A stretch of 42,513 bases of DNA from an uncultured Sulfurovum sp. (GTDB lineage: Bacteria; Campylobacterota; Campylobacteria; Campylobacterales; Sulfurovaceae), in NCBI GenBank assembly GCA_902727915.1, contig CACVAU010000015.1, positions 1 through 42,513 of the forward strand, given 5' to 3'. The position numbers and the translations under genes are program-made. The notes beneath the pieces are model-generated. The model saw only the letters and a list, made by a program, of their open reading frames with translations. It had not been told where the DNA came from and did not search any database. Within the stretch, counting starts at the first letter, position 1; each line of letters starts with the position of its first letter. Positions 26,561-35,155 of the stretch are shown one piece after another.

Positions 26561-28408
26561 ATGAATTTTCTATTAAACCTATTTAAATCTAACACAATCA
26601 TAACTTCCCAACTTACAGTTACTTCCTCAAATGGTTTTCACTTAAGACCCATAGCCCAATTTGTTAATGAAGCCAAAAAATATAATATTATTATTACACT
26701 TTTAGCTCATGACAAAGAAGTCTCGGCAACCCAAGTTCCTAAAATATTATCGCTCTCTTTAGAAAAAGGAGAGACATTCACCCTAAAATGTCAGGGAAAA
26801 GAAGCCCAAGAAGTAAACAACAAACTTTCAAATTTCTTTCAAAAACTCATGGACAATGACACAAAGATTGACAACATTGTTCAAGTAAGTGCAAACTATC
26901 AAGCCCCTGCCTTAACAGGAGAAACAATTGCCAAAGGCATAGGCATTGCTCCCATAACTCATGCAAAAATTACAGAACGTATTGAAGAGAACTCTCCCAT
27001 ATCCCTACGTGATGCCATCCAACAAACAAAAGCAGAACTCTCCTTACAGTATGAACAGCATAAAGAAGAAACAAGCTCTCAAATATTCTTAGCACAAAAA
27101 GAACTGCTCTCTTCTAACCTCTTCAATACTAATTTTTCAAACATCAAAGAGTTTAACAGTATCATTCAGGAAGAAACACAAAAATTAAAAGATGGTCAAT
27201 TTGAATCACGCATCGCTGACTACGAAGACTTAGCACAACGCGTTCTAAAACATTTAGGCATACACAAAGAACTCACACTACCTCTTTTCCCTTATATTCT
27301 CATCATTAAAGAGTTATTACCTAGCCACATTGAACAACTCAATAAAACACCCATAAAAGGACTTGTTTTACAAAGTGGCAATCACACTTCCCATGCAGCC
27401 ATACTTTTACGTTCAGCAGGTATTCCTTCTATGATTATAAAAGAAGAGATTCAACTGAGTAAAAATGCCATTTTAGATGCCAATGCTGGAAACCTCATCC
27501 TCACACCTACTAAAGAGGATTTCAAAGAAGCCACCCAAAAACAAAAAAAATTCATTGAAGCCTTAGACAAAAGTTTTAACAAACGTTTTGACCCTACAGA
27601 AACGAGTTCAGGAAAGAGCATTAAAATACTGGCAAATATTACAGACCTTAACTCTGCCAAAGAAGCCAAAAAATCAGGAGCTGAGGGTGTGGGACTTTTA
27701 CGTACAGAGTTTCTTTTTACTGAAAAAAAACCAACCCCAAACGAACAACAAAGTGCTTATGAAGAAATTTTCAAACTCTTTAACGAAGTAACCGTTAGAA
27801 CCCTCGACATCGGTGGAGACAAATCACTCCCCTACATCAACATAGACAAAGAAGACAATCCTTTTCTAGGCATAAGAGGCATAAGGTTTTCACTACAAGA
27901 ACAAACCCTATTCAAAGAACAACTTTTAGCCATAGGATTGGCTTCAGCCAACACCCCCAATGCAAAAATAAAAATCATGTTCCCAATGGTAAGCACCACA
28001 GAAGAGTTCAGCGAAGCCAAAGCCATCGCCCTCAACGTCTATGAAGAGAACAACATTAGTACAGAAAACATAGAATTTGGCATCATGCTCGAAGTTCCCT
28101 CTGTTATTTTTGCCCTTAAAGCATTTGACAAAGAGGTAGACTTCTACTCCATCGGCTCCAATGACTTAACCCAATACCTTTTCGCCATTGAACGCACCCA
28201 CCCCACTTTAAAAGTAGACAACAGTTCACCCATCCTCATGGATGCCTTAGCTCAAATCATCCAAACCACCAAAAAACCTGTTAGCATTTGTGGTGAACTT
28301 GCCGGACTTGAAGAGTCTACCCAAGCCTTAATTGAGATGGGCTATAGCAGTCTTTCAGTTTCATCCAAACTCATACCATTGTTAAAAGAGAGAGTCCGAA
28401 ATGTTTAA
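26561..28408 (+). CDS. ptsI: PTS HPr-enzyme I fusion (multiphosphoryl transfer protein)
   Basis: Cytosolic start of a sugar phosphotransferase system: enzyme I takes phosphate from PEP and passes it to the HPr domain. Residues ~15-98 are HPr, with phosphorylation site H27 in NGFHLRPIAQFV. Residues ~118-615 are enzyme I with active-site H278 in GNHTSHAAILL. The PEP-binding segments are GVGLLRTEFLF, TLDIGGDKSLPY, and EVPSVIFAL, SIGSNDLTQYL and SICGELAG. Two proteins are joined in one chain, which accounts for the 615 residues. It overlaps the downstream IICB gene by 8 bases. PTS components are uncommon in Campylobacterota. Confidence 0.93.
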   Translation: MNFLLNLFKSNTIITSQLTVTSSNGFHLRPIAQFVNEAKKYNIIITLLAHDKEVSATQVPKILSLSLEKGETFTLKCQGKEAQEVNNKLSNFFQKLMDNDTKIDNIVQVSANYQAPALTGETIAKGIGIAPITHAKITERIEENSPISLRDAIQQTKAELSLQYEQHKEETSSQIFLAQKELLSSNLFNTNFSNIKEFNSIIQEETQKLKDGQFESRIADYEDLAQRVLKHLGIHKELTLPLFPYILIIKELLPSHIEQLNKTPIKGLVLQSGNHTSHAAILLRSAGIPSMIIKEEIQLSKNAILDANAGNLILTPTKEDFKEATQKQKKFIEALDKSFNKRFDPTETSSGKSIKILANITDLNSAKEAKKSGAEGVGLLRTEFLFTEKKPTPNEQQSAYEEIFKLFNEVTVRTLDIGGDKSLPYINIDKEDNPFLGIRGIRFSLQEQTLFKEQLLAIGLASANTPNAKIKIMFPMVSTTEEFSEAKAIALNVYEENNISTENIEFGIMLEVPSVIFALKAFDKEVDFYSIGSNDLTQYLFAIERTHPTLKVDNSSPILMDALAQIIQTTKKPVSICGELAGLEESTQALIEMGYSSLSVSSKLIPLLKERVRNV

Positions 28409-29777
28409 TCTACTTCAAAAAATCGGTAAAGCACTCATGACCCCCATTGCTGTTTTACCCATCGCAGCCATTTTATTACGTCTTGGGTTTGGAGACATTC
28501 CCTACATAAACGAAGACATTGCAAACATCATGAAAGTAGCTGGTGAAACAGTATTTGCCAACTTAGACATGCTCTTTGCTGTGGGTATTGCTTACGGCTT
28601 AGCTAAAAACAATGACGGAGCAGCAGCCCTTTCAGCATTGGTCGGAATTCTAATTGCTAAAGCTGTTTACTTAGAAATAGACAAAGACCTCAACATGGGT
28701 GTTTTCATTGGTATTATCATTGGTATTTTAGCTGGTGTACTTTACAATCGCTTCCATACCATCAAACCACCAGAGTTTTTAGGTTTCTTTGGAGGAAAAC
28801 GTTTTGTCCCCATCATCACAGCACTTGCATCCATTATTGTTGGGGTATTGGCTGGTTACTTTTGGCATTATGCTCAAAGTGGGATTGATACCTTTTCAAA
28901 TACCATCATAAACCTAGATGAAATCGGTTCATTCCTTTACGGAACACTTAACCGTCTGCTTATTCCTTTAGGACTGCACCACATTCTAAACTCTGTTTTC
29001 CTTTTTCAAGTTGGTGAGTATGAGTACGTTAAAGAAGGAGCCACCGTAGTAGCCAATGGTGACCTACACCGTTTCTTCGCTGGTGATCCAAAAGCTGGAA
29101 TCTACATGGCAGGTTTTTACGTAACCATGATGTTTGGTCTACCTGCTATGGCACTTGCCATCTATGCCACCACAGCAAAAGAGCAAAAGAAAAAAGCAGG
29201 TGCCATCTTAGCTGGTGTTGCGTTTACCTCTTTTTTAACAGGAATTACTGAGCCTCTAGAATTTCTATTTTTATTCATAGCCCCTCTACTCTTTTTACTT
29301 CATGCTCTGTTAACAGGTTTAGCTGTTGCTTCAGCGCATTTTTTAGACATACATCATGGCTATGGTTTTTCAGCAGGTTTCATTGACTACGTTATTAACT
29401 ACAAGTTAGCTACGAACCCTCTACTTATTTTACCTCTTGGTTTGGCTTTTGCTTTTATTTATTTTGTACTTTCTTACTACACCATTAAACTGTTTAACTA
29501 CACTATCTTTAGTAATGACAATACAGAAGAAAACACCAAAGTATCTGATGAAGCCCTAGCCTTCATAGAAGCTCTTGGAGGAAAAGAAAACATTATTTCT
29601 ACGGATGCCTGTATTACACGTTTACGCATGGAAGTGAAAGATTCAAAAATAGTAGATGATGAAACATGTAAGAAATTAGGAGCAAAAGGAGTAATCAAAC
29701 CAACCGAAACAACGGTTCAAGTTGTTTTGGGGACAAGGGCTGAAAAAGTGGCTGAACTAATAAAAGAAAACCTGTAG
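28401..29777 (+). CDS. nagE: PTS IICB transporter, N-acetylglucosamine type
   Basis: Inner-membrane permease that imports and phosphorylates a sugar. The IIC domain (about 1-370) has many membrane spans and glucose-superfamily motifs, including H193-H194, the NagE-like GDLHRFFAGDPKAGIYMAGF and the sugar-site motif GITEPLEF (281-288). The IIB domain (about 384-458) has the phospho-Cys404 in TDACITRLRMEV. No IIA domain is attached; crr at 40484 probably supplies it. GlcNAc specificity is inferred from the NagE-like loop. The TAG stop belongs to the GTAG head of a REP hairpin inserted at the gene end. Confidence 0.88.
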   Translation: MFNLLQKIGKALMTPIAVLPIAAILLRLGFGDIPYINEDIANIMKVAGETVFANLDMLFAVGIAYGLAKNNDGAAALSALVGILIAKAVYLEIDKDLNMGVFIGIIIGILAGVLYNRFHTIKPPEFLGFFGGKRFVPIITALASIIVGVLAGYFWHYAQSGIDTFSNTIINLDEIGSFLYGTLNRLLIPLGLHHILNSVFLFQVGEYEYVKEGATVVANGDLHRFFAGDPKAGIYMAGFYVTMMFGLPAMALAIYATTAKEQKKKAGAILAGVAFTSFLTGITEPLEFLFLFIAPLLFLLHALLTGLAVASAHFLDIHHGYGFSAGFIDYVINYKLATNPLLILPLGLAFAFIYFVLSYYTIKLFNYTIFSNDNTEENTKVSDEALAFIEALGGKENIISTDACITRLRMEVKDSKIVDDETCKKLGAKGVIKPTETTVQVVLGTRAEKVAELIKENL

Positions 29778-29889
29778 GGAAAAGGCATTGCCTTTTCCAA
29801 ATTGGCATAAATCAACACCCACTAACATCCATTCAAATCATATATGTTTATTCATTTCAAACGTGGACAAGGCAGTGCCTTGTCCCTAC
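29774..29889. repeat. BIME-like pair of inverted REP hairpins (REP a and b)
   Basis: REP a: GTAG at 29774-29777, then stem 29778-29798 (GGAAAAGGCA, T, TGCCTTTTCC). REP b, inverted: stem 29865-29885 (GGACAAGGCA, G, TGCCTTGTCC), then CTAC at 29886-29889. The spacer resembles that of the second pair. REP a carries the nagE stop codon and REP b the RAYT stop codon. Confidence 0.9.
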
Positions 29890-30392
29890 GGGATTTCAGA
29901 TATTTTTCTATATAACATATCATCTTTCCAGTTTTTTGGATTAGCTATCACGTATGCACGAATTTTCTCTAAACTTTTATCATTACGAATAATATGATCA
30001 TGGAATCGTGATTGCCATCCAAATGATGCATCTATCAATCTACATTTTTTTGTCACAATGGATTTATACGAACCAATTATTGATGAGACTGTACCTTTAG
30101 GCTGATTTTCAAACTTTTTAACTGCCTTCTCCCTACGAATTTCAATAACTCCATGAATATGATTTGGCATAACCACAAAGGAATCTAAAAAGACAAAATC
30201 AAAATGTTTTGGTATCTCATACCAATATTTTTGAGCTAACAATCCCATATCAGAAAGAAGCATCGTTTCATCAATAATCTCTCCAAATAAATGTTCTCTA
30301 TTCTTTGTACAAATGGTTATAAAGTAAAGCCCATTTTGTGAATAGTCCCAAGTTTTTAAACGTATGCTTTTTCTATGACGATTAGAACTCAT
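29886..30392 (-). CDS. REP-associated tyrosine transposase (RAYT, Y1 family)
   Basis: HUH single-strand endonuclease of the IS200-like Y1 transposase superfamily. RAYTs are normally single-copy and domesticated, and recognise the GTAG head and hairpin of REP sequences. The HUH motif is PNH78-I-H80 and the catalytic tyrosine is Y147 in IRAYVIANPKNW. The start RHRKSIRLKTWDYSQNGLYFITICT is typical of the family. It is 168 residues and looks intact. REP pairs flank it on both sides (29774-29889 and 30494-30603), and its own TAG stop lies in REP b. A 21-bp repeat shared with the radC/VF530 promoter lies ~57 bases upstream. Confidence 0.93.
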   Translation of the reverse strand: MSSNRHRKSIRLKTWDYSQNGLYFITICTKNREHLFGEIIDETMLLSDMGLLAQKYWYEIPKHFDFVFLDSFVVMPNHIHGVIEIRREKAVKKFENQPKGTVSSIIGSYKSIVTKKCRLIDASFGWQSRFHDHIIRNDKSLEKIRAYVIANPKNWKDDMLYRKISEIP

Positions 30393-30448
30393 TTAAAATA
30401 CCTTACATTTTTTAAACCATTATAATCTTTTTTGTTTTATAATATTAA

Positions 30449-30469
30449 AAATATGTCAAATTGTCATAT
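30449..30469. repeat. 21-bp direct repeat, copy 1 (imperfect palindrome)
   Basis: Contains ATATGTCAAATTGTCATAT, identical to 40205-40225 including two more A at the left. The 19-base core is a palindrome of form ATATGnCAAnTTGnCATAT. Its minus strand contains TTGACA, so it may carry the -35 of the RAYT gene. Confidence 0.75.
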
Positions 30470-30493
30470 TACTGTCTCATTGAATATCTTATC

Positions 30494-30603
30494 GTAGGGA
30501 CAACGGCACTGCCTTATCCTAATCGGCATACATTAAAATTCATTTTTTCAACAATCAAATGTTTTATCATTCAAAGGTGGATAAGGCAGTGCCTTATCCC
30601 TAC
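30494..30603. repeat. BIME-like pair of inverted REP hairpins (REP c and d)
   Basis: REP c: GTAG at 30494-30497, stem 30498-30519, degenerate (GGACAACGGCA with TGCCTTATCC). REP d, inverted: stem 30579-30599 (GGATAAGGCA, G, TGCCTTATCC), then CTAC at 30600-30603. The spacer shares short blocks with the pair at 29774 (AAT-GGCATA near the left hairpin, TCATT and GTGGA near the right). It occupies the gap between RAYT and the hsdR stop. Confidence 0.88.
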
Positions 30604-30608
30604 ACAAA

Positions 30609-33600
30609 TCATGCACATAAATAACGCTCAAATCCTTGTTCTGCCAAATCAAAAACATGTGAATAGACTATTTCACTTTTTTTACCAAAAATATCTCTAT
30701 CGTATGTTTCTGGTAAATGCATATTTAAAACTTCTCGTATCTCATTTCTTACTTTTTCTTGTTTCTGATTCTCTTTATACCATGGATCAACAAAGAGTTC
30801 ACTCTTTTTAATCTCCAAAATTTCAAGTAATGCTACTGACGCTTTTTTAACAGCACTCTTTTCTGATTTACTGAGTTTTTCTTTTTTAAGTAGGTCAAAT
30901 ATTTCCAATTGCTCTTCACTCAATCCCTCTTTCATGGCTCGGTTTTCTTCTTCGCTTAGAGTGTTTGCCTCTTGAAGTAGTTTTTCATACGCTTTCTCTA
31001 TCTCTACACTTCCATTGTTGTACTCATCTATAATACGTTCAAAATCTTCTAAAAAGTTTCCTCTTGTTTTATTTCTTGCCAACATCTGCTTAAGTTTAAG
31101 TGCCATGAACTCTTTTAAGTCTGTAAACGCAATGTTTTTATGCTTCTTTACAGGGAACTCTTTTCGTAAAGCTTCAAAATCTAATTGTGCTAGATTTATC
31201 TCTTTATAGTCAGTAATTTTTGGATCACCATACGCTAAGGCTAAATCCCCTTCACTCAGAACTGAATTGTCTAACAGTGTATTAACCTCATCTTTTACTT
31301 TTTCGAGTATCTCATCAGCATCAAGTTGTCTGTTCACAATTGCTTTTAAATAAAGTAGTAGGTCTCTCTCTTTTTTCAACTTGGGGTTATTATAAACCTC
31401 AGGTTTCGCAGAATCATACAGAGCAACAATGGTATTGACATACAAATTAAAGGCTTTACGCTGTTCATCATTTTTTAAAATCACATCTGCATAATCTTTA
31501 AAAAGTACTATCTCAGAAAAACCTTTTTCTCCTAAGGCATGTATCTTGTCAACATCTGCACCCATATCAAACAAATATTCTTTACATTCAGCAATGGCAG
31601 AGTTTAAAAGAGCCAACAACTCCTCTAACTCTTTAACAGGCATATTCAATTCAGAGTTGGTAGCACTTGAACCCTCTGCATAAACACTCAATGCCCTTTG
31701 AAGATTTCTAAATACCCCAAAATAATCAACAATCAATCCGTTTCTCTTCGCGTCAAAAACTCGGTTTGCTCGTGCTATGGTCTGCATAAGGGTATGATTT
31801 TTCATGGGTTTATCAAGATAGAGTGTCGAAACAGAAGGAGCATCAAAACCTGTCATCCACATGGCTGTTACAAAGACAATTCTATAGGTATTGTTTGGGT
31901 CTTTAAAATACTCTTCTATGTCTCTGCCATCTTCATCAGGATAACTCATGAGCTTTCTATGAGTTGTAATGTCTAAACCCTCTTTCGCAAACTTCTCTTT
32001 CTCCTCTTTTTCACTTCCTTCTTGGCTAATGACCACTGCCATTTTGCTTTCTAAAAGAAACTGTATCTTTCTATCTATCTCTTTTTGTTCACTGAAACTT
32101 TTAGACTTTTTTTTACCTCTTCGTAATGCTTTTATCTCTTCTTTTACAAAATATTGAACTTTATCATACATCTTAACGGCTGTAAATTTATCAATAGAAA
32201 CCACCATGGCTTTCATGGGTTTTCGTTTTCCTTCATCATTCTGAATATCAAGTCGTGAGGGGAAATGTTGCACAATATGTTTGGCTATCTCATTGAGTCG
32301 GTCATCCCGTTTAACCACTTCAAAAAGTGTGGTATATTCACGGTCAAGTTTCTGTTGTTGCTCTTCACTCAAGTCATGCTTATCAAGTATGTCCCCTGCT
32401 TCGCCTACGAGTTCATCATTTATCTGTTCTACTCTAGGAACAGACTTTTTATAGTACAAGGGAACAGTCGCTCCATCTTCAATGCTTTGTGCAAAGTTAT
32501 ACTCTGAAATATACGAACCAAACCACGCTTCAGTTAAACCCTTTTTGACAATTGGTGTTCCTGTAAAAGCAAGATACTGTGCATTGGGTAATGCAATTCT
32601 AATGTTCTCTCCAAACCCTTTGTATTGGCTTCTGTGAGCCTCATCCACAATCACGACCCAATCATCTCGGTCAGATTTTTTCGTATAGGTTTTTCCTTTT
32701 TTAATACCAAAGTTAAAAATGGTCGAAAAGTAGTAGCTTTTATTTTTAGTTAATGCCTCTTCAAGCTGTTTTCGACTTTTAGTCCCTTTGGCTCGGTACT
32801 CATTGTTATTTGTTTTTTCACTCTTAGAGAGTTGAAAAGTTTGGGTATCTAAAAAGTTTTTAAATATCTGCTCATCAAGGTCATTTCTGTCAGTTAAAAT
32901 TAAAAAGGACCAATTCCCTTTGATTTTTCGGTTGACCTTTTTGGTAAAAAATATCATCGAATAAGATTTACCACTTCCTTGGGTATGCCAAAATGTTCCC
33001 AATTTTCCTGAACCATCACGATTTTTAAGTGCTTCTACAGTAGCGTTAACGCCTAAGAACTGATGGTTTTTTGCAAGAATCTTAATTTTATTACGATGAT
33101 ACAACACAAAGTTTTCTAAATAATCCACAATAGCACTACGCCCACACAAGCCTTTACTAGCCAGTTGTAATGAGAGTTGAGGTTCACGCTCTATCGCTTC
33201 AAGGCTTGGTTGTTCATGGTTTTGGCTTATGTCTTGCTCTTTTGTCCATGTAAAAAAATGCTCCCATAGAGCTGTAAAACTCCCTATTCTTGTCTGTATA
33301 CCATTGGAAATAAGTACAAAAAGGTTGTAATAAAAAAGTTGAGGGATGTCTCGTCTGTACTCTTGTAGATTTTTATCGTAGCCTGTTTTTATTTTAACGG
33401 TGTTGTTTTTTAGCTCTACCATAACAAGGGGTAAACCATTGACATAGAGTAATAAATCAGGTCGTCTTGTGGCATTGCTATTAAGATACTCAATGCTAAG
33501 TTGAGAAACCACATGAAAACTGTTTCGAGTTGCATCTTCAAAATTTATAACACGTACTTTCGTATGTTCTTCTTGATTTTGTGCATTGCTAAAGCTAACA

Positions 33601-33884
33601 GGAACACCCTCTTTTAGAAGTTCATAAACTTCTTGATTGGCTTCTATTTCGCTAAGGCTTACACGTGATTTACAGAGTTCAGAGAGGGCATCATCTATGC
33701 AAGATTTAGGTAAATGAGGATTTAAGGCTTCAAGAGCTGTTTTGAGTTTGTCTTTTAACACCACCTCTTTTAGGCTCTCTCTCCCTATGAGTTGATCTTT
33801 CCATGCACTAATATGTTTGTAGTCTATGTTTTCAAATAATTCAATGTGCGATTCTTCAATATCAGATTCATCTAAATACGCCAT
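30609..33884 (-). CDS. hsdR: type I restriction enzyme, R subunit
   Basis: ATP-dependent translocase/endonuclease that cuts unmodified DNA when joined to HsdM and HsdS. The N-terminal nuclease has D143 (RPDLLLYVNG) and E157-L-K159 (VMVELKN). The helicase has Walker A TQGSGKS (301-307), DEAH (414-417), FTGTPI and the later motif TIARANRVFDAKR. A long helical C-terminus contacts the other subunits. At 1091 residues and uninterrupted it looks functional. It is separated from hsdS by a 185-base REP cluster, so its expression may be uncoupled from hsdM-hsdS. ATG start with AGGGG just upstream. Confidence 0.95.
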   Translation of the reverse strand: MAYLDESDIEESHIELFENIDYKHISAWKDQLIGRESLKEVVLKDKLKTALEALNPHLPKSCIDDALSELCKSRVSLSEIEANQEVYELLKEGVPVSFSNAQNQEEHTKVRVINFEDATRNSFHVVSQLSIEYLNSNATRRPDLLLYVNGLPLVMVELKNNTVKIKTGYDKNLQEYRRDIPQLFYYNLFVLISNGIQTRIGSFTALWEHFFTWTKEQDISQNHEQPSLEAIEREPQLSLQLASKGLCGRSAIVDYLENFVLYHRNKIKILAKNHQFLGVNATVEALKNRDGSGKLGTFWHTQGSGKSYSMIFFTKKVNRKIKGNWSFLILTDRNDLDEQIFKNFLDTQTFQLSKSEKTNNNEYRAKGTKSRKQLEEALTKNKSYYFSTIFNFGIKKGKTYTKKSDRDDWVVIVDEAHRSQYKGFGENIRIALPNAQYLAFTGTPIVKKGLTEAWFGSYISEYNFAQSIEDGATVPLYYKKSVPRVEQINDELVGEAGDILDKHDLSEEQQQKLDREYTTLFEVVKRDDRLNEIAKHIVQHFPSRLDIQNDEGKRKPMKAMVVSIDKFTAVKMYDKVQYFVKEEIKALRRGKKKSKSFSEQKEIDRKIQFLLESKMAVVISQEGSEKEEKEKFAKEGLDITTHRKLMSYPDEDGRDIEEYFKDPNNTYRIVFVTAMWMTGFDAPSVSTLYLDKPMKNHTLMQTIARANRVFDAKRNGLIVDYFGVFRNLQRALSVYAEGSSATNSELNMPVKELEELLALLNSAIAECKEYLFDMGADVDKIHALGEKGFSEIVLFKDYADVILKNDEQRKAFNLYVNTIVALYDSAKPEVYNNPKLKKERDLLLYLKAIVNRQLDADEILEKVKDEVNTLLDNSVLSEGDLALAYGDPKITDYKEINLAQLDFEALRKEFPVKKHKNIAFTDLKEFMALKLKQMLARNKTRGNFLEDFERIIDEYNNGSVEIEKAYEKLLQEANTLSEEENRAMKEGLSEEQLEIFDLLKKEKLSKSEKSAVKKASVALLEILEIKKSELFVDPWYKENQKQEKVRNEIREVLNMHLPETYDRDIFGKKSEIVYSHVFDLAEQGFERYLCA

Positions 33885-33918
33885 ACCTTCCCCTAAAATT
33901 TATATTGCATACCAACCC

Positions 33919-34073
33919 GTAGGGAAAAGGCATTGCCTTTTCCAAAATTACGTTGTTCAAAATTCATATTGCATACCAATTCCGTAGGGACAAGGCACTG
34001 CCTTGTCCAAAATTACGTTGTTCAAAATGCCGTTGTCCAAAAATACATGGATAAGGCAATGCCTTATCCCTAC
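33919..34073. repeat. cluster of three REP hairpins (e, f, g) between hsdS and hsdR
   Basis: REP e: GTAG 33919-33922, stem 33923-33943 (GGAAAAGGCA, T, TGCCTTTTCC). REP f: GTAG 33984-33987, stem 33988-34008 (GGACAAGGCA, C, TGCCTTGTCC). REP g, inverted: stem 34049-34069 (GGATAAGGCA, A, TGCCTTATCC), CTAC 34070-34073. Copies e and f form a 65-base tandem repeat that also includes TTGCATACCAA and ATTACGTTGTTCAAAAT. REP g supplies the hsdS stop. Confidence 0.9.
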
Positions 34074-35155
34074 ATGACTTTACCATTAATGAACCTTGGT
34101 AATAATAAATCTCTTGTTTCTTTTAAGTTTTTATTTTTTTCTATCAAATTTCCTATCTCTTTGTCCATTGGCTGAAGAATTGTATTAAAATTTTTAATCA
34201 ACTGCTTAGAAGGATAATCTACTACCAATGACTTAATTTGAGTTTGAGTTAAAAGAGGTTGTGCAGAACCTCCTGCATAATTATTCAAATTTTTAAATTG
34301 AAGATAATACTTCAAAAAAAGTATATCATCCTCATTTGCTTGAATAATAATAGTATTATCTGTTGCCCAACATTTTTCTTTTATATGAAAGACATTTCCA
34401 CAATAAATACCTACTCTTCCAATAATGATAATATTTTCATAATTATAGTTATGATTTGATCCAATAATTCCATTTGCTCCATAAATAGGATACTTACCAT
34501 CTTCACTATTCACAGCTGACTTCCCATTAAAGAACTTACAAATATCATTTAATCTTTTTCTATTCCAATTTAATTTTTCCACCTTCTCATAATCAGGAAA
34601 CCTCAACCGTACAAACCACTCTTTGTAAATCTCTTCTGCCATTGATTCTAAAAGTTTAATGCGTTGATTGTTGTTTTCTATAAGTTGGTCATAGTTAGAG
34701 AGGATATTGGCTATTTTTTTTTGGGTTTTTAGGGGTGGAAGTAAAAGTTTATAATCCATAATAGATTTTTTATTACCACGAGGCATTTTTACACCATTAG
34801 AACCAGACATTACATAATCAAAAAAATTATCTGTCGATAACTTATAGTACAAATAAGAAGCATCAATTTTTTCATTTTTAATAGCAAAAACAAGCACATC
34901 ATTAGAACATGCCCCTGTTTTATCTGCGAACCATATTTTTTTAAAATATGGGCGAATATTCGATACTAAAATATCTGCTTTAAAATAAATATTTGATGAG
35001 CCTGTTGTAGGCAATGAACTAGCTAAAGTAACACCTCCTCTATCTAAAACCATATTTTCTGTTGATATATAACTATCAAAAGACAACTTGTCACATTTTA
35101 CTTTTTCATTTCTATAAAATGCAATATCTTTGAGTGTTACTTCCTCCCAATCCAC
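34070..35155 (-). CDS. hsdS: type I restriction-modification specificity subunit
   Basis: DNA-recognition subunit with two target-recognition domains. TRD1 covers about 1-135 and is followed by the conserved helical spacer LPPLKTQKKIANILSNYDQLIENNNQ. TRD2 covers about 190-320, then the second spacer TQTQIKSLVVDYPSKQLI and a helix ending ETRDLLLPRFINGKVM. The target sequence cannot be read from the protein. The GTG start shares one base with the hsdM stop (TAGTG). The TAG stop is the TAG of REP g, so the extreme C-terminus may have been trimmed by the REP insertion. Confidence 0.93.
   Translation of the reverse strand: MDWEEVTLKDIAFYRNEKVKCDKLSFDSYISTENMVLDRGGVTLASSLPTTGSSNIYFKADILVSNIRPYFKKIWFADKTGACSNDVLVFAIKNEKIDASYLYYKLSTDNFFDYVMSGSNGVKMPRGNKKSIMDYKLLLPPLKTQKKIANILSNYDQLIENNNQRIKLLESMAEEIYKEWFVRLRFPDYEKVEKLNWNRKRLNDICKFFNGKSAVNSEDGKYPIYGANGIIGSNHNYNYENIIIIGRVGIYCGNVFHIKEKCWATDNTIIIQANEDDILFLKYYLQFKNLNNYAGGSAQPLLTQTQIKSLVVDYPSKQLIKNFNTILQPMDKEIGNLIEKNKNLKETRDLLLPRFINGKVM

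Noticed and set aside
29821..29864. Possible second small gene between the REP hairpins
   Set aside because: The spacer only resembles the spacer of the other REP pair; no start or coding signal.
30461..30811. Plus-strand frame across the REP pair and the hsdR end
   Set aside because: It consists of REP sequence plus antisense hsdR; no family resemblance.
33919..34008. Tandem 65-base units resembling a short CRISPR array
   Set aside because: The units are REP hairpins with conserved flanks, only two direct copies, no unique spacers and no cas genes nearby.
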